DNA from: Saprospiraceae bacterium
Lineage (GTDB): Bacteria > Bacteroidota > Bacteroidia > Chitinophagales > Saprospiraceae
NCBI GenBank assembly: GCA_013001595.1
Contig: JABDMH010000106.1
Span: 62,001-126,000 of the forward strand
Length of the DNA stretch: 64,000 nucleotides
Direction of reading: 5' to 3'
Part shown: piece by piece, positions 35,274 to 44,189 of the stretch
Position numbering within the stretch: the first letter of the stretch is position 1
Layout of the letters: each line of letters begins with the position of its first letter
Translations under genes and position numbers: made by a program
The notes under the pieces: model-generated
Told to the model about the DNA's origin: nothing
What the model saw: the letters and a program-made list of their open reading frames with translations, nothing else
The model's database searches: none

Positions 35274-37565
35274 TCAGAGGCCAACGGTAGTGGTTTTTCT
35301 TTCGGCTAAATATACAATCCTGTTATTAACCAATACTTCCAGATCTTTACCTTCATTTCTTACCTGCATTTGACCTTTGGTAATTGCTATTTGCAGCAAC
35401 CTATTCCGATACTGAATCTTGAAATCATATCCATCCCAAGCATCTGGACACTGTGGAGTAAATGATAGTGTACCTGTATTCCACCGTACTCCTGCAAAAC
35501 CTTTAATGATCGACATCCATGTACCTGCCATACTGGTGATGTGGCATCCGTCTGCGGTGTCGTTGTTGTAGTCGTCGAGATCAAGTCGCGCAGTACGCAG
35601 GTACATTTGATAGGACTTTTCCAATTGACCAATACGCGCAGCAAGGATCGCATGAACACAAGGTGACAAGGAAGATTCATGCACGGTCATCGGTTCGTAG
35701 AAATTGAAATTACGCTCAATTTCTTCACTTGAAAAATCATCTTCAAAAAGATATAGACCTTGAAGAACGTCCGCCTGCTTGATGTAGCATGATCTTAAGA
35801 TCCGGTCCCAACTCCAATGCTGGTGTAGGGGAATCTCTTTTGCTGGAATGGCACCGACATCCTTGATCTCTTTGTCCAAGAAACCCTCTTGTTGTAGCCA
35901 AATCATCCTGTGTTCATCTCTAGGGAGAAACATGTGGTCGGCCACGTGCAGCCATTGCGCCAGCTCATCCGTGCCAAGGTCTAATTTTTCAACCAGGTGA
36001 GCTCTTGTTTCTACCGACGCATTGGAAAACCGCTGATGTGCAAAAGTCAGGCACCAAATGGCTAAATAGTTGGTGTACCAATTGTTGTTGATATTGTTTT
36101 CATACTCATTAGGCCCGGTGACACCGTGGATCACATATTGATTTTTAGGATTTGCAAAGTGAGCTCTTTGTACCCAAAAGCGAGCGATCGCAATAAGGAC
36201 CTCCAAACCACAAGTGGACATATATGAATCGTCTCCTGTGTAGTCAATGTAGTCTTTAATGGCGTATGCTATTGCGCCATTCCGATGGATTTCTTCAAAT
36301 GTAATCTCCCATTCATTGTGGCATTCTTCACCAGTCATAGTCACCATGGGATACAGTGCTGCTCCATGAGTAAAGCCCAGTTTCTCTGCATTTTCAATGG
36401 CTTTTAGCAAGTGCTTGTAGCGATATAGGAGCAGGTTTTTTCCAACTTTGGGAGGTGCCGTGGCGAGATAGAAGGGCAAACAATAGGCTTCCGTATCCCA
36501 ATAGGTACTCCCTCCATATTTTTCTCCGGTGAAGCCTTTTGGCCCAATATTCAGTCGGGGATCTTCTCCCGAATATGTCTGGTTTAGTTGAAATATATTA
36601 AAGCGAATACCTTGTTGGGCGGCAACATCACCATCGATGCGGATGTCACTGTTTTGCCATTTCTCCGCCCATTTTGCCTGATGAGACTCCAGCAGGAGGT
36701 CATAGCCCTCGTGAATAAAGGTGGGTAATGCAGATGAGCCTAGTGTAGCAAGATCCTGACCTGGATGCGAGAAACTAGTATAAATGGCCACAAATTTTTC
36801 CAACGAAAGCAGGTCACCAGCAGAGGCTGAAATAGACCAGGTAGCATCTATGCATTTGTCCGATTTGTCCGACTGGGTGACGGGAACGGGTATTTGATTT
36901 AGTTCAAGGAGATGCCCTACGGTATAGTGTACATGAAAGTCGGACTTCTTTGTTTTGGCACTTAAATGACCCAATTGGCCTTCCCAGTAGGTAGCATATC
37001 GGTGCCAGAATTGTTCTCCATAGTTTGCATCAGCATTCATCACGTCCCCATCAATGCCACTGCTAAACGCTATATCCGCCATACCTGACAGCACCTTTAT
37101 TTGATATCGCACCATTCCGAGCTCTTTGTGTTCATAGTGGCAGTATCGCTGGCTATAAATTTGCAACATTGGTCCATTCTCATGTTGCACCGTACATGAG
37201 CGCTCGAGCAGACCATATTGCATATCTAGTACCCTCTTGAAGTCGGAGACTTTCCATACGGCCAGGTCTAAGGGTATATTGTTGACCCAGATTCGTATAT
37301 GTGCCCAGTTGGGTGCATTCAATACTTTGGCAAAGTAGGAAGGGTATCCATTCTTCCACCAGCCCACTCTTGTCTTATCGGGATAATAGATACCTGCCAA
37401 GTAGGTGCCTGGAAGCGATTTACCTGAATACGCTTCCTCGAAATTGCCTCTCTGGCCCATACTTCCATTGCCAATAGAGAAGAGGCTCTCAGAGATTTGA
37501 TGATGATCGCTATGGAACTGTTCTTCAATGATTTTCCAGGGGTGGTGCTGAATAAAGTTTTTCAT
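35274..37565 (-). CDS. Glycoside hydrolase family 65 phosphorylase (maltose phosphorylase-like)
   Basis: 763 aa from ATG 37565, which overlaps the pgmB stop as ATGA. Phosphorolysis of an alpha-glucoside disaccharide gives glucose and beta-glucose 1-phosphate. The N-terminal domain has SLFSIGNGSMGQRGNFEEAY. The (alpha/alpha)6 barrel shows GSTYWDTEAYCLPFYL and GVTGPNEYENNINNNWYTN, in which the Glu is the expected general acid. A C-terminal jelly roll follows (TADGCHITSMAGTW). Maltose is the likeliest substrate given the pgmB and GH13 neighbours, but trehalose or kojibiose cannot be excluded. It has no signal peptide, so it is cytoplasmic. Confidence 0.93.
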   Translation of the reverse strand: MKNFIQHHPWKIIEEQFHSDHHQISESLFSIGNGSMGQRGNFEEAYSGKSLPGTYLAGIYYPDKTRVGWWKNGYPSYFAKVLNAPNWAHIRIWVNNIPLDLAVWKVSDFKRVLDMQYGLLERSCTVQHENGPMLQIYSQRYCHYEHKELGMVRYQIKVLSGMADIAFSSGIDGDVMNADANYGEQFWHRYATYWEGQLGHLSAKTKKSDFHVHYTVGHLLELNQIPVPVTQSDKSDKCIDATWSISASAGDLLSLEKFVAIYTSFSHPGQDLATLGSSALPTFIHEGYDLLLESHQAKWAEKWQNSDIRIDGDVAAQQGIRFNIFQLNQTYSGEDPRLNIGPKGFTGEKYGGSTYWDTEAYCLPFYLATAPPKVGKNLLLYRYKHLLKAIENAEKLGFTHGAALYPMVTMTGEECHNEWEITFEEIHRNGAIAYAIKDYIDYTGDDSYMSTCGLEVLIAIARFWVQRAHFANPKNQYVIHGVTGPNEYENNINNNWYTNYLAIWCLTFAHQRFSNASVETRAHLVEKLDLGTDELAQWLHVADHMFLPRDEHRMIWLQQEGFLDKEIKDVGAIPAKEIPLHQHWSWDRILRSCYIKQADVLQGLYLFEDDFSSEEIERNFNFYEPMTVHESSLSPCVHAILAARIGQLEKSYQMYLRTARLDLDDYNNDTADGCHITSMAGTWMSIIKGFAGVRWNTGTLSFTPQCPDAWDGYDFKIQYRNRLLQIAITKGQMQVRNEGKDLEVLVNNRIVYLAERKTTTVGL

Positions 37566-38236
37566 GAGACCATGCTGGATTTGAGTTTTTTCAGTAAACC
37601 TGTCCAAGTCATGTTTTTGAGGTTAGGTAAAACGAGATCCGCCCTATCTAGGTTCGCTAGATCACCAATGCCTACAGCAAGCATTCCTGCATTCCTGGCG
37701 GCTTGAATTCCTTTGGCTGCATCCTCAATGACCAAACACTGATGAGGAGGAACGCCGAGCTTTTCGGAAGCCAACAAGAACACTTCTGGATCCGGTTTTC
37801 CACGGTGCACGTCATTTCCATCTACAATGGCATCGAACCGATTTGTGATTTCCAGTAGATCTAAGATATGTCTCGCATTGCGACTTGCTGAGCCTAGAGA
37901 TATGCTAATGTCATGAGCTTGTATGGTTTCGATAAGATGAGCAACACCTGGAAGAATTTCATTGCGAGTCATCTCCTCTATAGAGGCCAGGTAGATTTCG
38001 TTTTTCTTTCTGCAGAGTGCATCTTTCTCGGACATAGTTTTTTCCAGCCCTGCCAGATCGAGGATGATTTCAAGAGAGTGCATCCGGCTCGCTCCCTTCA
38101 AAGGCTCATTATCTTGCTCCTTGAAGTCGAAACCCATTGTTTTGAAGAGGCTTTTCCAAGAGAGGTAGTGGTACCTGGCAGTGTCTACGATGACACCGTC
38201 TAAATCAAATATGCATGCTTTTATTGTGTGAATCAT
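37562..38236 (-). CDS. pgmB: Beta-phosphoglucomutase
   Basis: Converts beta-glucose 1-phosphate, the product of the downstream GH65 enzyme, to glucose 6-phosphate. 224 aa HAD protein. Asp11 and Asp13 in CIFDLDGVIVDTARYH are the nucleophile and general acid/base. Further motifs are LKGASRMHSLEIIL, the Ser in SLGSASRN, and KPDPEVFLLA and VIEDAAKGIQAARNAGM. The ATG at 38236 is used; an in-frame TTG three codons upstream is less likely. First gene of the three-gene unit, coupled to GH65 by a 4-bp overlap. Confidence 0.94.
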   Translation of the reverse strand: MIHTIKACIFDLDGVIVDTARYHYLSWKSLFKTMGFDFKEQDNEPLKGASRMHSLEIILDLAGLEKTMSEKDALCRKKNEIYLASIEEMTRNEILPGVAHLIETIQAHDISISLGSASRNARHILDLLEITNRFDAIVDGNDVHRGKPDPEVFLLASEKLGVPPHQCLVIEDAAKGIQAARNAGMLAVGIGDLANLDRADLVLPNLKNMTWTGLLKKLKSSMVS

Positions 38237-38242
38237 GGCGGG

Positions 38243-38250
38243 CAAAGGTA
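38243..38250 (-). promoter_or_regulatory. Candidate -7 box of the pgmB operon
   Basis: TACCTTTG on the minus strand, an exact TAnnTTTG match 6 bp upstream of the pgmB ATG. A start 6-7 bp downstream of the box would give a leaderless message. No TTG -33 element is seen. Confidence 0.35.
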
Positions 38251-38420
38251 GTGATCGTTTTCTGATCCGCAGCGTTACATTTCACTTCATAATATGCTCA
38301 ACCAACAAAGGAATGACAGTAGTGCAGTCGACGAATGCTGACGAAATTACTTTCAGATATTAATATACAGGTGACTCGGATGAACGTGGAAGACTCTGAC
38401 CTGATTTGGACATCTAACCT

Positions 38421-39182
38421 TTAGCGAGTAAATACCCACCTACGCTCCTCGCTGAGTGATTCATTGAACATGTAACCTTCCATGTCAAAGGCTTTGATCT
38501 TTTGGGGATCTTTGAGTTTTTTCTTGACGATGTATTGTGTCATATATCCTCGAGCCTTCTTTGCACTGAAAGAAATGAACTTAAACTTCCCATCCCTTAA
38601 TTCGCGAAAGTCGATATCATAGACGTCTGCATCCAGTACCCCTTGATCAACAGATTTAAAATACTCGTTGGATGCCAGATTAATCACGGCTCGGCTTCCG
38701 GTGGCCTTGAGGTCCTTATTGATTAGTTTGGCAATTTTGCTTCCCCAGAATTCATATAGATTTTCACCGCGACCTGTTTTGAGCTTGGTGCCCATCTCCA
38801 GTCGATAGGGTTGCATGATATCCAGCGGGCGCAATAATCCATACAATCCGGACAGCATGCGCACATGTTCTTGCGCATAGTCGATTTGCTTTTCAGTAAA
38901 AGTATCAGCTTCCAGTCCTTGATACACATCGCCAGTGAAAGCGAACATGGCTTGTTTTGAATTGTCTTTGGTATGGCTTGCCGAGAAATTCTTAAATCTA
39001 CCTTCATTGAGGTCCGCTAACTTTTGGCTGATTTTCATCAGTGCCCGCAAATCTTTGGCTCGCTTCGTTTTCATGACATCGGCCAATTCCAAAACATCTT
39101 TTTTTAATCTGGGCTGAGTTCGTGGCACATCGGCCCTGGGGTCGAAATTGAGTGATTTTGCAGGGGATAGTAAGATGATCAT
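38421..39182 (-). CDS. yaaA: Peroxide stress protein YaaA (DUF328/UPF0246)
   Basis: 253 aa, the usual length. It starts MIILLSPAKSLNFDP, the family signature. Further conserved stretches are FTGDVYQGLEADTF, LSGLYGLLRPLDIMQPYRLEMG, NLASNEYFKSVD and FSAKKARGYMTQYIV. In E. coli YaaA lowers intracellular iron and limits hydroxyl radical damage under peroxide stress, and the protein binds DNA. It probably has its own transcription unit. Confidence 0.95.
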   Translation of the reverse strand: MIILLSPAKSLNFDPRADVPRTQPRLKKDVLELADVMKTKRAKDLRALMKISQKLADLNEGRFKNFSASHTKDNSKQAMFAFTGDVYQGLEADTFTEKQIDYAQEHVRMLSGLYGLLRPLDIMQPYRLEMGTKLKTGRGENLYEFWGSKIAKLINKDLKATGSRAVINLASNEYFKSVDQGVLDADVYDIDFRELRDGKFKFISFSAKKARGYMTQYIVKKKLKDPQKIKAFDMEGYMFNESLSEERRWVFTR

Positions 39183-39201
39183 GTGACGCTGGTTTTACGA
39201 T

Positions 39202-39237
39202 AAAAAAAACTCTGAAGGCACCCACCTGCAGAGTTTT
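39202..39237 (-). terminator. Intrinsic terminator of the DUF1573 gene
   Basis: On the minus strand AAACTCTG/CAGAGTTT arms with an inner AGG/CCT pairing, followed by a T-run of about eight bases. It lies 30 bp after the stop of the DUF1573 gene and just before the yaaA start. Confidence 0.8.
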
Positions 39238-39266
39238 AAAATTATTTCTATCTGTATTGTCTTTTT

Positions 39267-39752
39267 TTAAAATAGTGAGCCTTCCTTAGTTGGCACGCTT
39301 TCTTCTTCCACCACATTATTCACTTTACCTTTGATGGTGAGGACTATCTTCTCTTCCATATTGGATGTGATGGTCACAGTTTTCGAAAACTGACCTATTC
39401 GCTTAGTGTCATACCGGACATCAATGGTTCCTGTTTGCCCAGGCATGATCGGCTCTTTTGGGTAGTCAGGGACTGTGCATCCACAGCTGCCTTTGGCATT
39501 CTTAATGACCAGAGGTGCAAAACCAGTGTTGGTGAATTCAAACTGACGTAGGGGATCACTTCCTTTTTCTATCTCACCATAGTCAATAACTTTGCTGTCA
39601 AATTCCATCATGGGGCCGCTGGTGGGATCGGCTTTCTCCATGCTCTTCTCTGCTTGTTGTTCGATCTCTTCGGTGACCTGGTCAGCCGATTGGGCAATTA
39701 CGAAAGTTCCGCATAGGAAGGCGATTAGTAAGGTAGATATCGATTTTTTCAT
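39267..39752 (-). CDS. Secreted DUF1573 domain protein
   Basis: 161 aa from ATG 39752. A signal peptide (MKKSISTLLIAFLCGTFVIAQ) is followed by an acidic linker and one DUF1573 domain, an immunoglobulin-like fold. The typical pattern is FDSKVIDYGEIEKGSDPLRQ, FTNTGFAPLVIKNAKGSCGC, YPKEPIMPGQTGTI and TITSNMEE. The role is unknown; it is widespread and often highly expressed in Bacteroidota. It has a good -7 box and its own terminator. Confidence 0.93.
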   Translation of the reverse strand: MKKSISTLLIAFLCGTFVIAQSADQVTEEIEQQAEKSMEKADPTSGPMMEFDSKVIDYGEIEKGSDPLRQFEFTNTGFAPLVIKNAKGSCGCTVPDYPKEPIMPGQTGTIDVRYDTKRIGQFSKTVTITSNMEEKIVLTIKGKVNNVVEEESVPTKEGSLF

Positions 39753-39778
39753 AGTTAAAATTCCTTTTTTCAAGAATA

Positions 39779-39786
39779 CAAATATA
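39779..39786 (-). promoter_or_regulatory. -7 box of the DUF1573 gene
   Basis: TATATTTG on the minus strand, an exact TAnnTTTG match 27 bp upstream of the ATG. No TTG at -33. Confidence 0.55.
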
Positions 39787-40035
39787 CGATTTAAAAACAG
39801 GTGCGTAGTCATCTGGCTGGCGCTTTTCCTGTAGGATTTTCCTTCTCTTGTCTCATCAATAGGAATGATGCATTAAGCACTTGATTATTATAACGAAAAT
39901 CAAGCCAAATTATGTTCCCTTTTGCCATACTTTTTACGGATGACGTTGGTTATCAATGTAGGTGGTCAGTTTCGAATCTTAGGGAAAGATACTATCTTTA
40001 CTCATCCAGAGACTCCCTTAAAATTGAAAGCATAC

Positions 40036-42441
40036 ATGGATTTCGAACCTGTTCTTGAGGTAACCGCAGATCACCAAGAAGGGGATGGAAAATTCAGAAA
40101 AGAAGTTCTTAAAGACTTCTACCTATGTTGTGTGAGTCGAGAGGCATCGATCCTCGCTCGCAAGGAGGTACTTACAGGTAAGGCGAAATTTGGTATTACC
40201 GGCGATGGCAAAGAACTGGCGCAAGTAGCATTAGCCAAAGCCATCAAGAAGGGAGATTTCAGAGCTGGTTACTATCGGGATCAGACGTTACTCTTTGCAT
40301 TGGGTGAAGCAACGGTTGAGCAATTTTTTGCCCAATTGTATGCCGATGTAACCAATGATCCCTTTTCACAAGGTAGACAGATGATCACCCATTTTGCCAG
40401 CAAATTGGTTCATCCCGACGGCTCTTTTACTCGACATACCGCACAATTTAATAGTACCGCAGACGTATCCTGTACCGCCGGTCAGGTAGGTCGTGCAGTG
40501 GGATTGGGGCTGGCGTCAAAAAAGTACAGGGAAATGCCGCAGCTGGCTAATGAAGATCTGTCTCATCAAGGAGATGAGGTCGTGATATGTACCATCGGTG
40601 ATGGGAGCACTAGCGAAGGTGCATTTTGGGAATCAGTCAACGCCGCTGCCGTCCAGAAGATTCCACTGGCATATTGTGTGTGGGATGATGGCTATGCCAT
40701 ATCTGTGCCAAAGAAATATCAAACCACAAAGCAAAGTATCTCTAAGGCCTTGGAGGGATTTCTTGTTGATGAGCACGGACAAGGGATACGTATTTACGTA
40801 GCTAAGGCGTGGGACTACCCAAGCCTCTGTGATATGTTTATCAGAGGCATCCATAAAATCAGGGATAGTCATACACCTGCATTGTTTCATGTGCAAGACA
40901 CTACCCAGCCTTCTGGTCATTCTACCTCCGGATCTCACCAGCGCTACAAACCTGCGGAACGAATAGAGTGGGAGAAGGAAATGGACTGTATTGATGCCTT
41001 TGAAAGATGGATCATTGGTACAGAACTGGCAGATCACGAAACGCTATCTAAGCTGAGGCAGGAGGCAAAAGCTTATGCGATAGCGTGTAAAAATCGTGCC
41101 TGGAAGGCTTATACCGGACCCATCCTCAAGCTAAAAGAAGAGTTGAGGACAATAATTTTGCAACATCAAGCTAGTTTTCCGGCCTTAGCTGAAGTCATGG
41201 GCCAAATAGATAGACTACGACACCCATTAAGGTCAGAGTTGTTGGCTTTGGCTCAACAAGCTTGGTATCGTTTGGCTCAAAACCATGTGAATGGATTGGA
41301 AAATTTGCAGCTTTGGATACGTACCCTCAAAAATCAATTTGCTAAGGATTATGGCAGGCATTTGTATTCGGAAGGGCCCAGTTCTGCCCTAGCGGTTCCC
41401 GTCATTGAGCCTACGTATGGAGAGAGCACTAAGGAATTGAGGGCATTCGAAGTCTTAAATGCCTTTTTCGATAGCGCCCTGGAAGCACATCCAAATTTGT
41501 TTGTTTTTGGTGAAGACGTAGGAAGACTAGGTGATGTCAATCAAGGAATGATGGGTATGCAGGGTAAGCATGGTGAAGATCGTGTCTTTGATACGGGCAT
41601 TCGGGAATGGACCATTGTAGGCCAAGCCATTGGCATGGCAATACGAGGGCTTAGACCCATCGCTGAGATTCAATACATAGACTATCTGATTTATGCTATG
41701 CCACCGCTCGCAGATGATTTGGCCACAATAAGTTATCGTACCGCGGGGATCCAGAAAGCACCGGCGATAATCCGCACACGTGGACATAGGCTAGAAGGTA
41801 TTTGGCACACAGGGTCTCCTATGGGTATGATATTACATGGTATGCGGGGCATCTATTTATTGGTGCCACGGAATATGGTACAGGCAGCCGGTTTATACAA
41901 TACGATGCTGCAATCTACCGATCCTGCCATCATCGTCGAATGTCTCAATGCTTATCGTATTAAAGAAAAGATGCCCGACAATATGGGAGAGTACACCGTG
42001 CCACTTGGAGTTCCAGAAATATTGCAGAGTGGGGCTGATGTGACGGTGGTAACCTATGGTGCCTGTGTACGCATTGCCCAGAAGGCAGCTACCTGGCTGG
42101 CAAACTTCGACATTTCGGTTGAACTCATTGATGTGCAGACTCTGAATCCATTTGATCGACACGGGGTCATACTGGAGTCCTTGAAGAAGACCAATCGCAT
42201 CGTTTTTCTTGATGAGGATGTGCCGGGAGGAGCCACTGCGTTTATGATGGATGAGGTGATTGAGCGACAAGGAGGATTCGACTATTTGGAATATGCTCCA
42301 GTGATGATCACCGCGAGAAGTCATCGAACACCATATGGCTCTGATGGAGACTACTATGCAAAACCCAATGCTGAATTGGTCTTCCAAGAAATCTATGACT
42401 TGATGCAGCAACTAGATCCTAAGAAATTTCACATTAGCTAG
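40036..42441 (+). CDS. 2-oxoisovalerate-type dehydrogenase E1, alpha and beta subunits fused
   Basis: 801 aa from ATG 40036, or 833 aa if the ATG at 39940 is used; the conserved part begins at KDFYLCCVSREAS, so the shorter form is preferred. The alpha half carries the thiamine diphosphate motif GDGSTSEGAFWES...CVWDDGYAIS and the regulatory-loop region HSTSGSHQRY. A helical linker of about 100 residues leads to the beta half (FVFGEDVGRLGDVNQGMMG, FDTGIREWTIVGQAIGMA, VVTYGACVRIAQK, VFLDEDVPGGATAFMM). It decarboxylates branched-chain or pyruvate-like 2-oxoacids and passes the acyl group to an E2 not encoded here. The fusion is common in Bacteroidota. Confidence 0.93.
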   Translation: MDFEPVLEVTADHQEGDGKFRKEVLKDFYLCCVSREASILARKEVLTGKAKFGITGDGKELAQVALAKAIKKGDFRAGYYRDQTLLFALGEATVEQFFAQLYADVTNDPFSQGRQMITHFASKLVHPDGSFTRHTAQFNSTADVSCTAGQVGRAVGLGLASKKYREMPQLANEDLSHQGDEVVICTIGDGSTSEGAFWESVNAAAVQKIPLAYCVWDDGYAISVPKKYQTTKQSISKALEGFLVDEHGQGIRIYVAKAWDYPSLCDMFIRGIHKIRDSHTPALFHVQDTTQPSGHSTSGSHQRYKPAERIEWEKEMDCIDAFERWIIGTELADHETLSKLRQEAKAYAIACKNRAWKAYTGPILKLKEELRTIILQHQASFPALAEVMGQIDRLRHPLRSELLALAQQAWYRLAQNHVNGLENLQLWIRTLKNQFAKDYGRHLYSEGPSSALAVPVIEPTYGESTKELRAFEVLNAFFDSALEAHPNLFVFGEDVGRLGDVNQGMMGMQGKHGEDRVFDTGIREWTIVGQAIGMAIRGLRPIAEIQYIDYLIYAMPPLADDLATISYRTAGIQKAPAIIRTRGHRLEGIWHTGSPMGMILHGMRGIYLLVPRNMVQAAGLYNTMLQSTDPAIIVECLNAYRIKEKMPDNMGEYTVPLGVPEILQSGADVTVVTYGACVRIAQKAATWLANFDISVELIDVQTLNPFDRHGVILESLKKTNRIVFLDEDVPGGATAFMMDEVIERQGGFDYLEYAPVMITARSHRTPYGSDGDYYAKPNAELVFQEIYDLMQQLDPKKFHIS

Positions 42442-42496
42442 ATATCTGCATAGAAATTCCTATGTTGCAGGGCCTAAGCAGCAATGACCATTAACC

Positions 42497-43213
42497 GTGT
42501 CGAAGAATCTAGTCATCATACCGACCTATAATGAGAAGGAGAACATTGCCAAGATTACCGCGGCCGTATTTGCGCTTCCACGTGAATTTGAGATTCTAGT
42601 GGTTGATGATGGATCTCCCGATGGCACAGCAGCCATTGTCCAAGAATTGCAAAAAAACCAGCCAGGACTATATTTACTTGAACGCAGTGGAAAGCAGGGA
42701 TTGGGTACCGCTTACATTACGGGATTCAAATGGGGATTGGACCAGGGATATGATCACATCTTTGAAATGGATGCAGATTTCTCACACAATCCGGCAGATC
42801 TGGTTAGACTGTTGGAAGCCCTTGATTCTGGAGCTGATATGGTAGTGGGTTCTCGTTATTGCAAGGGAGGAAAAGTCAAAAACTGGCCTTGGGACCGTAT
42901 TCTTTTATCTTACGGTGCTTCCATCTACACGAGGCTGATAACATGGATGCCGGTCAAAGATCCTACGGCCGGTTTTATCGGATATCGAAGTAAAGTGCTC
43001 GAAGACATTCCATTGGATAGCATCAAATTCATTGGATATGCCTTTCAAATTGAGATGAAGTTCTCGGCTTATCGCCTAGGCTACAAGATTGTTGAAGTAC
43101 CCATCACATTTGTTGATCGGGTGGAGGGCACTTCGAAATTGTCCAGCGGTATCATCCACGAAGCTGTATTTGGTGTGATCAAGATGAGGCTGACTGGTCG
43201 ACCTTCTAGTTAG
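42497..43213 (+). CDS. Polyprenol monophosphomannose synthase-type glycosyltransferase (GT2)
   Basis: 238 aa, GTG start. GT2 fold of the dolichol-phosphate mannosyltransferase type: LVIIPTYNEKENI, VVDDGSPDGT, the metal/nucleotide site MDADFSHNP, VVGSRYCKGG, and a C-terminal FVDRVEGTSKLS. There is no transmembrane C-terminal domain, as in the soluble catalytic Dpm1 form. It should transfer a sugar from a nucleotide donor to undecaprenyl phosphate; the sugar cannot be read from sequence. It ends 9 bp before a possible minus-strand small gene. Confidence 0.92.
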   Translation: MSKNLVIIPTYNEKENIAKITAAVFALPREFEILVVDDGSPDGTAAIVQELQKNQPGLYLLERSGKQGLGTAYITGFKWGLDQGYDHIFEMDADFSHNPADLVRLLEALDSGADMVVGSRYCKGGKVKNWPWDRILLSYGASIYTRLITWMPVKDPTAGFIGYRSKVLEDIPLDSIKFIGYAFQIEMKFSAYRLGYKIVEVPITFVDRVEGTSKLSSGIIHEAVFGVIKMRLTGRPSS

Positions 43214-43222
43214 CGGCGAAGG

Positions 43223-43447
43223 CTAGATAACCACTATGTGGTCTACTTTTTGTGCGTTTTGAAATAGCCTAGCTTGATTTTCTTCGGGGTCAACCCGGGG
43301 TTCTGGTATCTCCCCCATCAGTTCATTCCTCTTGAGGAAAGTCTGTGGCCGGCCTCTTGCTAGTAGATGAACCACATGTGCATCCGCCCATTGCACACCC
43401 GCGCTTATCAAGATTAGGTTCTTCTCACTGTTCCCACTTTTTAACAC
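43223..43447 (-). CDS. Possible small protein, no ATG start
   Basis: The frame is 74 codons from GTG 43447 and stays open further upstream (…YVLGEQAASSRLEIV), with no ATG. A GTG, or an ATT further back, would be needed. The sequence is not low-complexity (QWADAHVVHLLARGRPQTFL; PEPRVDPEENQARLFQNAQK), but no family is recognised. It is convergent with the glycosyltransferase gene and backs onto the AT-rich mraZ promoter region. It could equally be a decayed gene fragment. Confidence 0.3.
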   Translation of the reverse strand: MLKSGNSEKNLILISAGVQWADAHVVHLLARGRPQTFLKRNELMGEIPEPRVDPEENQARLFQNAQKVDHIVVI

Positions 43448-43588
43448 AATTTCAAGTCGGCTCGATGCTGCTTGTTCTCCTAGAACATATATCTTAACAA
43501 TAATATATAAATTACTGATATAGTATTAATTAAGAATTAAAATATATTTAATATGATTATATATTCAATATTTGATTACATATTGACA

Positions 43589-43596
43589 TATATTTG
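43589..43596 (+). promoter_or_regulatory. Candidate -7 box upstream of mraZ
   Basis: TATATTTG, an exact TAnnTTTG match in a very AT-rich stretch, about 125 bp before the mraZ ATG and upstream of the MraZ boxes. A near match (TAGATTTTG, 43634) lies closer. Neither has a well-spaced TTG. Confidence 0.35.
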
Positions 43597-43655
43597 ATGT
43601 CATTAATTGCGTGTATTTGGTGAATAGGGGGTCTAGATTTTGGGTAATGGTATAA

Positions 43656-43690
43656 AAAGTGGGAAAAAGTGGTTGAAAGTGGATAAAGTT
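43656..43690 (+). promoter_or_regulatory. MraZ operator: three AAAGTGG boxes at 10-bp spacing
   Basis: AAAGTGG occurs at 43656-43662, 43666-43672 and 43676-43682, with a degenerate fourth AAAGTTA at 43686. The direct-repeat form with 10-bp period is the known MraZ binding pattern (TGGGN or AAAGTG repeats in other bacteria). It lies 32-66 bp before the mraZ ATG, consistent with autoregulation of the dcw cluster. Confidence 0.8.
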
Positions 43691-43721
43691 ATATTTTTGA
43701 TCAAAGCGTGAGATCGAACAC

Positions 43722-44189
43722 ATGGCAGAACTTCCACAGTTGCATGGTGAGTATGAATGTAAGTTGGATGCGAAAGGCCGACTGCGTATGCCGTCTACGC
43801 TGTTGCGTCAATTGGGTGGAAATGGTCCCCATACGTTCTTTGTGAATAGGGGGTTTGAGCAGTGTTTGATGATCTATCCAGAAAACGTCTGGGAAAAGAA
43901 TTTAGAGCGCATAAAGGAATTGAATGTCTACAGGGCGCAGGACAGAAATTTCATCAGGTACTTCTTTCGTGGAGTGAGCGATGTAACAACAGATTCTGCT
44001 GATCGGATCCTATTGAACAAATCTCTGCAAGAATATGCACGGTTAAAGAAGGATTTGATGTTGTTCGCTTATCTCGACCGCATAGAATTGTGGGATAAGC
44101 AGACATATGAAGCCTGGCTAGACGAGGAGCCGGCAGATTTTGCTGAACTGGCGGAGCGAACATTGGGCCAAAAGGTAGGTTACCAGTAA
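43722..44189 (+). CDS. mraZ: Transcriptional regulator MraZ
   Basis: 155 aa. Two SpoVT/AbrB-like halves: GEYECKLDAKGRLRMPSTLL with the DxxGR motif in the first, and TTDSADRILLNKSLQEYARL in the second (DxxxR form). MraZ forms a ring and binds the repeated boxes just upstream to repress the dcw operon. It is the first gene of the cluster, and its stop overlaps the rsmH start by one base. Confidence 0.96.
   Translation: MAELPQLHGEYECKLDAKGRLRMPSTLLRQLGGNGPHTFFVNRGFEQCLMIYPENVWEKNLERIKELNVYRAQDRNFIRYFFRGVSDVTTDSADRILLNKSLQEYARLKKDLMLFAYLDRIELWDKQTYEAWLDEEPADFAELAERTLGQKVGYQ

Noticed and set aside
41893-42411. 172-codon minus-strand frame
   Set aside because: Antisense to the conserved beta half of the fused E1.
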